A stretch of 58,063 bases of DNA from Verrucomicrobiota bacterium (GTDB lineage Bacteria > Verrucomicrobiota > Verrucomicrobiia > Opitutales > Oceanipulchritudinaceae). The translations under genes were made by a program, and so were the position numbers. The stretch is from contig JAJOKB010000094.1 of NCBI GenBank assembly GCA_021208135.1, forward strand, positions 1 to 58,063. Direction: 5' to 3'. The notes under the pieces were generated by a model. That model did not search any database, was not told the origin of the DNA, and was given only the letters and a program-made list of their open reading frames with translations. This document shows, one piece after another, positions 10,963 through 21,305 of this stretch (position 1 is its first letter; every line of letters starts with the position of its first letter).

Positions 10963-12216
10963 GACGCAAGGATTGTGCGGGATCCATGCGGGCAGCCTGC
11001 CAGGCCGGAGCAAAACCCGACAATATCCCGGTTAAAACAGAAATCAGCGCGGCGAACAGAACAAGATCCATGCTAAACACCACCGGAAAATCCGGGACAG
11101 CCGCGCTCATCGCCTGCTTGGCAAAAAAGGAAAGTACGAGTCCAAAAAAAACCTCCCAAAAGACAGATGGATACAGCTTCTGTAAGAAACTGCAGCAAAA
11201 TCGATCGCTTTTGCGCCCCCAGAGCCCTGCGCGTGCCAATTTCGCGGGTACGCTCCTTCACACTCACAAAAGTAATATTCATAATGCCGATCGCGCCCAC
11301 AAACAGCGCCAGACCAGTGATGAAAAACCCCGCCAAAGCAATGTTGCGCTTAACCGGACCAATTTGTTCCTCAATGGCTCGCGACTGGTTGATTTCAAAA
11401 TCATTTTCTACCCCCGGCATCAGCATGCGAATGCGCCTCATATGACCTTCGATTTCATCCTGAGCGTCATCCAGTGATGCCCAAGGTTGCTTAAGCACCC
11501 TGATACCACTGTTCCTGTTGTGACCATGAAACTTGCGCAAGGCTCCCAAGGGCATGATGACCTGCTGATCAAAACTCTGCATTCCCAGAAAACTGCCTTG
11601 CCGGGCCAAAACTCCCACCACCTCGAAGCGCAGCCCCCGGATATGCACGGTATCACCCACTGACAGTTCGTTACCATCGGGGAATAGGCCCGTGGCAACA
11701 TCATAGCCAAGGACCACGACATTGCGCCGCGTCAGGGCCTCATTGGGACTGAAAAAACGCCCGTATTCAACATTCGCCGGCGAAACAATGGGAAATTCAG
11801 CACTGGTTCCGAGCATGGAAATGTTGGCAACACTGCGGTCTCTTCTCTCAACGGAACCCCATGAACCAACAGCGGGCACGGCTGTGACCAGAGTTGAACG
11901 CGGAGTGGTACGGATCATCTCGTTCATCTGGTCTGCAAACTCAGGTAAAATCTCCCTGCGATTGCGAAATCGCACCCAATCATCGCCGATATTGCGCCAG
12001 GGCCACCGCTCCACATAAAAAGTGTCATTGCCAAGCATGCTCAAATTGTCCGCAAACCCCTTATCGACTCCCTTCATCAACGTTCCCATCATAGTGATCG
12101 CGAAAAGTGCCGATAATGACGCCCAGCGCAGTCAGCAATGAACGCATCTTGTGTACCCAAATTTGCTCAAAAGCAATCCGGATGCTTTCTTCAATCTCAG
12201 TCAGTATTCGATTCAT
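10955..12216 (-). CDS. MacB-type ABC transporter permease 1, two frameshifts
   Basis: Second MacB-like permease subunit: N-terminal [20 protein letters not shown] and first TM ([18 protein letters not shown] after correction near 12095), periplasmic domain with [20 protein letters not shown], then [36 protein letters not shown] and the closing [19 protein letters not shown]. Joined length about 420 residues. The second frameshift is one extra base in the A8 run at 11145-11152. The start overlaps the 3' end of the ATPase gene by 20 bases. It acts in the inner membrane with the adaptor and TolC-type channel encoded just upstream. Confidence 0.88.
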
Positions 12217-12967
12217 TGCGCACTAACTCCGCATCAGGCACAGAAGCCAAAGTCGGCTGCTGAACAGCTTCATCACTCTCAATTTTGCCATCGCGCAGGC
12301 GAATGCAACGCCGGGAATGATGCGCAATATCATCTTCGTGAGTCACCACTATGAGCGTGTTGCCCTGACGATATAACGCCTCAAACAAACGCATGATTTC
12401 ATGTCCGGTACGCGAATCAAGATTCCCCGTGGGTTCATCCGCAAGAATGATGGAAGGCCGGTTAACCAAGGCGCGGGCAATAGCTACCCGCTGCCTCTGA
12501 CCACCGGATAATTCGTTTGGCCGGTGCGCGGTACGATCGGCCAGCCCAACCGACCCTAACGCCAATCGCGCCCTATCGCTTCGCTCCTCCGGATCCACCC
12601 CGGCATACACCAACGGTAATTCAACGTTGCGCAAAATGGTGGCTCTGGGGAGCAGGTTAAAACTTTGAAAAACAAAGCCTATCTGCCGATTGCGGATGTC
12701 TGCCAGGTCGTTGTCATCCATCCCGGCAACATCCTCATTGCTAAATAGATATCGTCCTTCTGAGGGAGTATCCAGACACCCCAACAAATTCATCAGTGTG
12801 GACTTGCCGCTCCCGGAAGGGCCCATAATGGAGACATAGTCATTGCGGTAAATCTTGAGGTCTACTCCATCCAGGGCGCGCACCTGAATCGAGCCCAAAT
12901 CGTAGATCTTGCGCACCCCCTGGATCTCAATGATGACCTCGCGGTCTGCCTGTGGACCTGAACTCAT
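12197..12967 (-). CDS. ABC transporter ATP-binding protein (LolD/MacB-type)
   Basis: Stand-alone ATPase of the exporter, 256 residues and intact. Walker [10 protein letters not shown] (about residues 50-58), Q-loop [14 protein letters not shown], signature [15 protein letters not shown], Walker [12 protein letters not shown], switch His VVTHEDD. The [11 protein letters not shown] start and the FNLLPR segment place it in the MacB/LolD branch, whose members transmit force to periplasmic permease domains instead of moving substrate through the membrane. It overlaps the adaptor gene by 4 bases and permease 1 by 20. Confidence 0.94.
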   Translation of the reverse strand: MSSGPQADREVIIEIQGVRKIYDLGSIQVRALDGVDLKIYRNDYVSIMGPSGSGKSTLMNLLGCLDTPSEGRYLFSNEDVAGMDDNDLADIRNRQIGFVFQSFNLLPRATILRNVELPLVYAGVDPEERSDRARLALGSVGLADRTAHRPNELSGGQRQRVAIARALVNRPSIILADEPTGNLDSRTGHEIMRLFEALYRQGNTLIVVTHEDDIAHHSRRCIRLRDGKIESDEAVQQPTLASVPDAELVRNESNTD

Positions 12968-14291
12968 GGTCGACCTGAGCGTTGACCGGGTGCCAAGGTT
13001 AACTCGCGAATGGTGGATCCATGCTGCAATTCGCGGGTCAATGCCCCATGAGGACCGGTTACCACGCGATCGCCGGCACTCAGCCCCTGAGTGATTTCAA
13101 TGAACCGGGCATCGGCAATACCAGTCTCAACAGGGACCATGCGCACTGTGTTATCCGGGTTGATGACAAACACAACCCTTCGCAAAATGTCGTTGTTGCG
13201 GCGAGCGCTTGCTGAACCTGCACCTGGTCTTCCCCTGGCCTGCCCGGCAACAGCGCTCTCAGTGGGTGTTGAGACCTCAGCCGAAATACCCAATACCTCC
13301 TCAACCACTTCTCTGGACCTGACCGTCACGCTTTGTAGTGGCACACGAACGACATTATCGACCGTTTGAGTGCGAATATCAGTGGTGGCAGTCATCCCCG
13401 GACGCATAGCGGTGTCCACCTCATTGAAGCGCACTCGCACTGAAAAGGTGGTGAGCTGCTCTTGATTCCCTGCCTGACTGGTTTGCGCGGAGTTGGCAAT
13501 TTCGGTGACAACACCTTCAAAACGGCGACTGGGAAGAGCATCAATCTCGATACTGGCTTCATCACCAATCTTAACGCTGGTGATATCTGTTTCACTGACA
13601 TCCACACGCACTTCCATGGTGGATAGGTTGGCGATGCGCATTATCTCGGTACCAGCGAATTGGCCAGTACCTACCACCCGGTCGCCCAACTCACTTTCCA
13701 GTTTTGTCACTGTTCCATCAATGGGGGAAAATGTTGAGGCTTTTGCCAATTGATCCCTGGCCTCTCGCAAATTCATCTCCTGCTGTTCGATGCGAAATGT
13801 GGCAGCCTCAAGAGAAGCCCTGCGAATCTCTAACAACGTGCGGCTCTGATCGAGCTGTTCACGACTGGCAATCCCCGGTTAAACAGATCTTCCACCCGAC
13901 GCAAATCAATCTCGGCTTGCAGCATTTCTGCGCGATTTTTGGGCGCTTGAGGCACGCAATGCCTGCAGCGACGCTTCCTGTTGCATCACTTGCGCCTCCA
14001 AGGTGTCCGGATTGACCCTCACCAGAAGGTCACCCCTATTGACACGCTGACCTTCGCGCACAGGCAATTCAACGATCTCACCAGGCACTTCCGAAGAAAT
14101 CCTGACCTCAATTTGTGGATGGAGCGCCCGGTCGCAGAGACCAAACTGGTGATGGATCCAGTATTTGCTTCACCTAAAGTCACAGCGATACCGTCTTCCT
14201 TGGCCCGCGAACCAAAGGCGATAAAACCGATGATCAGGACCAGCAATCCGATCCCCAGCAGCCAACGCCGCTTTTTGCTTCTTTTCTTCAT
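12964..14291 (-). CDS. Periplasmic adaptor (MFP, MacA/HlyD family), three frameshifts
   Basis: Membrane-fusion protein bridging the MacB-like permeases and the TolC-type channel. Order: lysine-rich start MKKRSKKRR, one TM ([18 protein letters not shown]), lipoyl half-motif [20 protein letters not shown], a coiled-coil hairpin (SLQALRAS to ARDQLAKAS), second lipoyl half ([11 protein letters not shown]), beta-barrel ([20 protein letters not shown]) and membrane-proximal domain ([22 protein letters not shown]). Frameshifts lie near 14110, 13940 (A5 on the coding strand) and 13878 (C4/G4). Joined length about 442 residues. It contains an unusual Gly/Ala/Arg-rich linker ([18 protein letters not shown]). 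Its stop overlaps the ATPase start (ATGA). Confidence 0.9.
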
Positions 14292-14315
14292 TTGATTTGA
14301 ATGATTCGATTGAGA

Positions 14316-15982
14316 TTATCTGCTGGTGTCAGCTTCGTGCGGCAATGTGTCCCATGTGAAGCCGTGGCGTGGCAACAGACCACCGTTTAGATAAAGTAGA
14401 TCAACTTCCGCCGACAAAAGTTCCAGAATGGCGTTCAATTGACTGATCTGAGCGTTGTCCAGGTCACGCTGGGCTTCGAGCACAGCTCTGAATGTGGTTA
14501 AACCTGCCTCATAACGCAGTGTTTCCTGCTCAAAAGCCAGCTGTTGCAATTCCAGAACCACATTGGCTGTTTCGAGTCGCTCATGGCTGGAACTTAGCCT
14601 GCGCCATTGACGGCGCACCTGCTCCAGCAAATCCTGTTCGAGACGCACCAATCGCAGTTCCTCTTGCTCCAGGCGACGTTCCGATTGACGAACTTGAGCG
14701 CGCTGCGAACGAAAGCCCCAGGGCAGATTCAGCTCTAAACGCACCTCCCACTGTGTTCCATCACGATCCAGGGCACTGCCCATGGCATCGGTGTAACTAT
14801 CCCGGTCCCTCCCTAAGTAGCCTCCAGTGAGTGCCAGATCAAGCTGTGGCCTTACCTGATCTCTGGCTAAAACCCGCTCTTGGCGCCTTTGTTCAATCAA
14901 GGTCTCCTGTCGTGCAGTCAATGGACTGGTGCGCAACGCTTGCTGTAAAATTCCCCTGAACTCGGGAACCGGGGTGAATGATTGTGGTAATGGGGTGACA
15001 TTCGGCACGTCCGGTAAGGGTGAAATCTCCGGTAGATCCGCCAGTAAAACCCTCAATGCATCGGCTGCTTCTTCAAGACTTTGCTGCGAACGCACAATTT
15101 CGTCCTTTCTCTGAGCCAAAGCAGCGCGCGCTTGCAATACATCCAGTGTAGTTGCCACACCGACTGCTTCACGTTCCGAAGCTTCCTCCAGCAAACGCTC
15201 CGCGACTTGCAGACTTGATTGACGAAAACGCCGTTCGGCATGAGCAAAAGCGACTCCCCAATAGGCTAACTCAGTGGCACGCAAAACATCCAGTATGGAA
15301 GTCCTGAGCGCCCATTCACTGCCTTCCAAAGCACTCCTGGCCTGGCGCAAGCGAGCCAGGTTCACATCAGTGCCCCGCCCTGCAGCAAAGATTGGCGCAC
15401 TGACAGGGACAAATCGGCATCTCTGCGCAAATCTATGATCGGACTGAACCGATCGTCAAACCGGGAAAGTTGAGACTGCGCCGTAACGGTGGTGCCAGTG
15501 CTGAAAAAACCGGCTTGTTCCAACCGTAAGAGAGCGTTGCTCATTATCAGCAGGCGCAAACAAGGGATTGCCCAGCCGAAAACTCCGTGCGGGCAAACCT
15601 GCCGGTGCTGAAGACATTAAAAATCAAAAAATCCGCGCTCGCGCTCAACTGCGTCAGCTGCAATTTCGGGTTCCAATAAATCTATCCTGAGTCCCAGATT
15701 CTGCGCTAGTGCCCGATGAATGGCTTCACGCAGACCCAGCTCACCGGTCTGAGCACCGGAAGCACAGGGCAACAGCAACAACCCGCTCACAGCCAGCATC
15801 GACAGATTGGGCTTGAAGGCTGGGCCAGCAAATCGCGAAACCGCAGCCAGTCCATGACGCAGTGATCGATAGCCGCTACTGAATCGGCCCGGAAGCTTGG
15901 CTAAGGTTGATCCCATTTCCATCCGCAATGCAGTCGGACTGCCCGCAGGGAACAAATTGTTGAATTCGATGAATCTTGACAT
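14316..15982 (-). CDS. TolC-family outer membrane efflux protein, frameshifted
   Basis: Outer membrane channel of the tripartite exporter. Two long coiled-coil repeats typical of TolC are seen: ERLLEEASEREAVGVATTLDV with LQARAALAQRKDEIVRSQ, and RLETANVVLELQQLAFEQ with YEAGLTTFRAVLEAQRDLDNA. The N-terminal third is split over two other frames: ELGLREAIHRALAQNLGLRID, and ending with SVRQSLLQGG. Frameshifts lie near 15365 and between 15540 and 15630, including a T-rich run at 15617-15630. Joined length about 555 residues. The start is assigned to MSRFIEF, giving a long N-terminus before a hydrophobic segment (MLAVSGLLLLPCASGAQ); an internal start is possible. First gene of the export operon. Confidence 0.85.
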
Positions 15983-16019
15983 GCAGTGGCAAAAACTAAA
16001 CTGTTCGCACTTTTGAATT

Positions 16020-16122
16020 ATGAGCAAGCAATACAATAAAGTTATCAAAACGTCGTCGCCGCAAGGCTTATGCTGAGCGGAAGAAAATTCGTGCTCGCGA
16101 GGCGTTAAAAGCCCGCAAGTAA
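16020..16122 (+). CDS. Very small, highly basic protein (33 residues), one frameshift
   Basis: Begins MSKQYNKVIK and, once one A is removed from the A4 run at 16047-16050, continues RRRRKAYAERKK and ends REALKARK before TAA. About half the residues are Lys or Arg, with no acidic patch. It is followed after 25 bases by a strong intrinsic terminator, and lies 37 bases from the divergent tolC start. Composition, length and isolated terminator resemble small ribosome- or RNA-binding proteins such as L34-class or Thx-like peptides. I do not recognise the family with certainty. The match of frame repair, gene end and terminator is the main evidence that it is real. Confidence 0.6.
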
Positions 16123-16147
16123 TCCGTTTCGGTCCGAACCGAACAGC

Positions 16148-16178
16148 AAAAAAAGCCCGCATATGCGGCTTTTTTTTT
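16148..16178. terminator. Bidirectional intrinsic terminator
   Basis: A7, then a GC-rich hairpin around the perfect 10-base palindrome CGCATATGCG with one bulged C, then T9. It follows the small basic gene on the plus strand. On the minus strand it follows the secreted protein gene ending at 16200, with the A7 run giving a U tract, so it can serve both. Confidence 0.85.
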
Positions 16179-16199
16179 AAGGTTTAAACTACAGACTTA

Positions 16200-17986
16200 T
16201 CAGAGTGGAAACATTCCAAACTGTCCGTCAGGAGTAAGGAATCGGGACCAGGCACCAAGGTTGTAATTGAAGAATGCCTTGTAGTCGGAAGTTTCCATGG
16301 AGGTGTAATACCAGGAATTGGACTCTACTACGAAGAGGAATAAGTCAGGCTCTTCGTTGCCATAGACGTAAACCCAACCGAGGCCATTGACAAAAACCCA
16401 GTTGAGGATTTCAGCATTCGACCATGCCCAGGCACCGGTTCCGGACTGTGGATCTGCGCTATTGAAGGAAATCCAGAACCAACCGTCAGCGTTGCGATCG
16501 GCAAATGCATCAACCCAAATCGCTGGTAACACAGAAGGATCAGTTGGGCCAGTTCCTCCACCCAGTTCCCCGGCTGTCGGCGAGAATTCCAACAATTCAC
16601 CGGAAGCAAAATAGATATTATCAATTTCAAAGCCAGTGTTAGTAGCCGATGAACCGAGGCCACGACCAATTCCTAAAGCAAGAAAATCGAAGCTGCTGCG
16701 GCTACCGGACAGGGTGTGCTTGCGCGTCAAGGTGGGAGTGGAACCGCCCAATGTACCGAATGGCAGACGATACACACTGACGCTGTTGTCAGAGAAATCA
16801 TAGACCATCCACACATGGTACCACTCACCCAGGGTGGTCGGTGACAAAAGGTCTACCGAAGTATCGCTTTGAATGGATTGTACAGTCAGGCGCTGTGGTG
16901 AACCAAATGTTACCAAACGATCACCGCCGCCCAGACGGGTTGCTGCGGTGGTTGATACTGACTCTGCCTGGGAAATTGCCCCCAAATTCAGAAATGCGTT
17001 TTCCGAAGGAATCATCAGGTCGAAGGTTAAGGTGAACTGACCTGTTTGCACGGATTGTGGCAGAGGCACCCGAATGGAGGGCAATGGTGCTGTGGTGGCA
17101 CCGCTAATCTTCAAACGATTTTCTGAAAAATCGAGGGCGACAGACTCCAAATCACCAAACCATTCGTTGTTGGGTGAGCCATTGTCAAAAGTGTCGATCG
17201 CTACCCAATTCAAGGGATTCCGGCGCTGAGTGGGAGTGAATTCAATCAATTCGCCGGCTGCGATGTATATATCGCCAAAGTTACCACCTAAACCTGGGTT
17301 ACCGCCACCTTCAGTACCTACGCCCAATGAGAAAAAGGCTACGCCATCGACTGCGAAGTTTTCCGTGGTGTTGACGTTCAGGCGCGGGAGAAGTTAGGCT
17401 GAGCGGGCAGACCTTCGTCGCGCTCGGTAACAGCCCAAAGGGAAACAGTGCCTTCAGATCCTGCATCGAGGTCGTAAACGACCCAAATGTTGTACCAGAT
17501 ACCTTGTTGGGTACTGCCGGTGGTTGGAGCCAGCACGTCCTCACCCCAATTGGTGGCGCGCACTAATTGCTGAGGGGCGGTATTGGCAGTTTGAAAGCGA
17601 TTGACACCGCCAGCAGGCACCCAGCCGCTGCCAGTGGCAGACCGGGTACTGGCCACACCGAAACCCACCTCATTCAGACGAGTGGGGCCGACGGGCAGAA
17701 AAAAGTCGAAGGCAATGGTGAACTTGCGGGCGTTGCCTACGTTGGGCAGCGGAATGGTGGCGCTGGACGTATTGCCGGCATTGCGCACCTGCAGTACGCC
17801 ATCCACAACCTGTAGGTTGATACCAGCGCCGCGGTTTACCCAAGCGCTGCTAACGCCGGAACCGTCGCTGAATACATCGATGGCAGTCCAATTGGCTGAC
17901 ACCGAAGTGACCGCGCTCAATGCAAACGCGGAAATAAGCGCACCCACAAGGGCAATGCGCTTCTTAATTCGAATAGAAGGGGTCAT
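16200..17986 (-). CDS. Secreted protein with two LamG-like repeats and aromatic C-terminal module, one frameshift
   Basis: Signal peptide (KKRIALVGALISAFALSA, cleavage near VSAN). Two tandem domains of about 200 residues follow, each opening with W-AID-F (NWTAIDVFSDGS; NWVAIDTFDNGS), with a central FDFFLPVGPTRLN / FDLMIPSENAFLN strand, a WY--W-VYD strand, and a closing IY-A-GEL-EF-PT or equivalent. This looks like a concanavalin-like (LamG-type) jelly roll of unknown ligand, created by internal duplication. The last 110 residues form a Trp/Tyr-rich module (LGWVYVYG, NSWYYTS) shared with three other proteins in the window. The frameshift lies near 17390. Joined length about 595 residues. No catalytic motif is seen. 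Confidence 0.75.
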
Positions 17987-18080
17987 AAGAATCGATAATG
18001 GGTTAAGGTTATAGAAGCTTTGACAAATTAACTCTTGGATTTGTCCAGTGTAAAGGAAATTGTGGTTTTAAGCGCTCTCC

Positions 18081-19244
18081 TCAGAAGCGCCACTGATAAG
18101 GATGATCGGATAATAATGCGTAGCCTTGCGGGGTGATAAGGACGACATCTTCAATCCGGCAACCACCCAAACCTGGGAATACAGACCGGGCTCCACCGTC
18201 ACAACCTGTCCCACTTGAAGGGTGGCATCGGCAACGGAAACCCTGGGGGGTTCATGCACTTCCAAACCAAGGCCATGCCCTAAACCGTGGAAAAAGCCGG
18301 TACTCACCCCGTCTTTGGTTTCCGTGGCGTACCCCCTGGCGTTGAACGTATCGACGACAAACTGATACAGAGATCGGCCATTTACACCGGGTCCATGTTG
18401 TTTGAGCACCTGTTGTTGTGCGTCAAAGACCGCCTCAACCAGACGACACTGCGCTTCGGAAGGCGTTCCCTTAAGATAGGTACGGGTCATATCACCGTGA
18501 TACCCTGTTCGGGAAATCCGAGGAAAAATATCAACGATAATCAGCTCATTAGGCCGCAAAGGACCGCTGCCCCGACAATGAGGATCACAGGCCTGATCGC
18601 CTCCGGCAACGATGGTGTGGTGGGCGTGGGCCCTCGCCTGAGACAGGCGATTTCAATTTCCTCGCGCAACCACTCGGAAGTCAGCACCTGCCCTTGATAC
18701 AATAGCTTGTCGCCGGCAATAACAGCCGCTTGCAAAATGGCTTCCACGACACGAAAACTGCCGCGCTGGCAGCATTACCTTCGCGGATATGCTGCGCCTC
18801 TTCAGCGGTTTTAAATTCACGCTCTGGAAACAAAAGGCCTTCAGCGACGCCGATATCAATACCGCGCTCGCTGACTTCCAGGGCCAGCCCAGTTGGAAAA
18901 TCGAAAGGTACGACAAAACTGTCTATGCCATAATCCTGCGCGATCAATTCAACGACATCAGCGGTGGATGGTTTGCGGGCAGGTGCCAGATGCTTGCAAC
19001 GCTCATGCAATGCCTCCAACGCGAGCACTTCGTCAAAGCGCCCTTCCCTGCGCACACGCGCAAATTCCAGCTTGTTCAGCACAGCATACTTTCGTCCATT
19101 CAGCAAAAATGCGACAAATGGATCGGGCACATCGGCGCCGCCAAAGTACAACATATCTGCGCTGCGGGCAGTATCAGCAAACAGCAAAGGGACATCTGAA
19201 TGGGTTATCGAACCGGCACTGACAGGTGAAGAGGGGTTGGTCAT
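18081..19244 (-). CDS. Xaa-Pro aminopeptidase-like M24 peptidase, several frameshifts
   Basis: Dinuclear metallopeptidase with the pita-bread fold, removing N-terminal residues before proline. An N-terminal creatinase-like domain (ADMLYFGGADVPDPF) precedes the catalytic domain, with metal ligands in order: Asp in IIVDIFPRI, Asp in GDMTRTYLKG, His in FFHGLGHGLGLEVHE, Glu in VTVEPGLY and a final Glu (RIEDVVLIT) that appears only when the last frameshift near 18165 is corrected. Further shifts lie near 18550 and 18700. Joined length about 387 residues, ending PYQWRF. Start at MTNPSSP. It is cytoplasmic with no signal peptide, and last in a minus-strand run after gpmI, pfp and truA. Confidence 0.86.
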
Positions 19245-19307
19245 AAATGTATACAACAATGAATTCTCCAGGCCGTCAACTGCAGTGCAAAGCTACTTCA
19301 GCAGCTA

Positions 19308-20046
19308 TCAATAAAAGACCTGATCGAGAAACAAACCGCGCGCGGGAGCGGTGCGGACGCGTTGTGTACGCACCTTGGAATGAAGAATTTCCAAGACGTC
19401 CTCTGCGCAAAGACGTCCAATGCCGACATCAACCAAACATCCAGCCAAACTGCGCACCATCCGAAAAAGATAGCCACTGGCTTCAGTGACTAAAAGAATT
19501 CTGCTGTCACCTTCGCGAAAAACCTCCAGACGATCCATGCGCTTGACCGGACTCTCGGAGCGATTATCGCGGGGATTCGCACCAAAAGCGGAAAAGTCGT
19601 GCTCCCCTAACAAATGCCGCGCTGCCTGGTTCATGGCATCTACATCCGGTCTCCAATTGCCCAATGACCAATGAAAGCGCGTCAGAAAAGGATCTGCCCA
19701 ACCTGCGTACATCTGATAGACATACCGTTTTCCAACTGCTGAAAAGCGCGCATGAAAATCATCGGGAACCTGCTCAGCCCGAAGCACCTGAATGCTGTCT
19801 GGATACCCTACCCTCAGCGCCTTGAGAAGCTCCGCCCCACCATGCGCCCATTCACCATCAAAATGAAACACCTGGGCGCGGGCGTGCACACCGCTGTCGG
19901 TACGACCACTGGCGTGAATGCGGACAGGCGCCCGCACAGAAAGCTGAGGCGCTCTCCAGATAGTCCTGAATGGTATTGCCATCCGGCTGCGACTGCCAGC
20001 CCTGAAAGTCGGTGCCATCATAGGCCACAGTACACTTCCAGCGCAT
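19308..20046 (-). CDS. truA: tRNA pseudouridine synthase A, one frameshift
   Basis: Converts U38-U40 in the tRNA anticodon stem to pseudouridine. Motifs: [20 protein letters not shown] at the start, catalytic Asp in [30 protein letters not shown], and [18 protein letters not shown] near the end. Joined length about 246 residues (usual 245-270). The frameshift lies near 19960, between TIQDYLE and [11 protein letters not shown]. It starts 8 bases after the stop of pfp, so the two are almost certainly co-transcribed. Confidence 0.93.
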
Positions 20047-20054
20047 GCAGACAA

Positions 20055-21281
20055 TCAATGGGATACATGGACTTTGGCACCCTGCTGCTGACCAATTTCA
20101 GCCAGCAGATCGCCAAACCACTCGGTATCGATATCGAAAGGTTTACCGCCCTTGATGCGTTCAAACTCTATCGCCCGCAAACGACCATTGTTGTCTTCAT
20201 CGTGGCCGATTACTCCGCCTTCGCGACGAAGCGCACACTCCACTGCCAGATCGACGCAACTTTTAATCAGACGAATATCGTCCTCATTGGCGGCTGCAGC
20301 GCGGCTGAAGTAGCCGCTCTTTTGCACTAGCACTTTTTCCGCCCCAATCTTAGCGGCGAATTGCTTGGCAAAATATTGTCCGGGATTAACGGCATCGAGT
20401 TTGATATGGCCAAAAGCATCGCGCGGCACAGTTTCACCGGCAGCTTCCATGGCGCGCACGATGTCTTCCACCCCTGCGCCTTCAGAAACGAAAATATTCA
20501 CGTTATCCAGCTCATCCATTATGGCCCGCAACCGATTCGCCTCCGACTCAATATCCACTGCCATTTCGGGAACATAGACTCCGTGAACAGCATGGCGTTC
20601 GTGCGAAAGTCCCAACTCAGGCAGCCAATCATCGTGATCAATGGAGTCCATATACATTTTTTGCGGTTGCCGCAGTCAACCAACCGCAATTGCGCCCCAT
20701 CACCTCATGCACGATCAACATGCGCGGATTCGCACCATGCTCGGCAACCACATTGGCAAAATAATCCGCGCCTTGCTCGGCAGCAGTCCAGGCTCCCCAG
20801 ACTTTGACGGATGGGAAACACGTCGTTATCAATCGTTTTAGGCAATCCAATCACCGTAAGGTCATAATTATTGGACTTGAGAAATTTAGCCAAGTCCGCA
20901 GCCGCAGTGTTGGTATCATCGCCACCAATGGTATGCAATACGTCCACACCATCTTTAACCAACTGGTCGGCAGCGACTTTTTGGGGATCCTGGCCTTCCT
21001 GAACGAGGCCACGTTTCACACAATCCCTCACATTGGTGAGCTTGACCCGACTATTGCCTATAGCACTGCCTCCAAAGCGATGCAGGATTCCGGCATTTTC
21101 ACGAATCACCGGCGTGACCTTGATGCTATCACCGAGCAACAGACCCTTGTACCCGCTACGGTAGCAGATAATCTCAATATCGGGATCAATCTCGGTGTAG
21201 CGCTCGATGAGGCCACCGACGCGCTGGATAGCAGGGAGCCAGGCCCCCAGCAGTTAGTATGGCAACTTTTTTAGGCTTCAT
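20055..21281 (-). CDS. pfp: PPi-dependent 6-phosphofructokinase, several frameshifts
   Basis: Phosphorylates fructose-6-phosphate in glycolysis, reversibly if PPi is the donor. Begins [17 protein letters not shown]. The donor motif reads [13 protein letters not shown]: the second Asp in GGDD in place of Gly marks the PPi-using type. The substrate motif is [13 protein letters not shown], and [12 protein letters not shown] binds fructose-6-phosphate. Frameshifts lie near 21225, 20805 and in the T6 run at 20657-20662 (A6 on the coding strand). Joined length about 408 residues. It lies between gpmI and truA, in a glycolytic cluster on the minus strand. The PPi assignment rests on the GGDD motif and should be tested. 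Confidence 0.88.
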
Positions 21282-21305
21282 GACAAATCGACCGATTATT
21301 TAAGG

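Noticed and set aside
9690-12100. Plus-strand reading frames across the permease genes (for example around 9935-10552)
   Set aside because: Shadow frames opposite well-recognised MacB-type permeases; no independent motifs.
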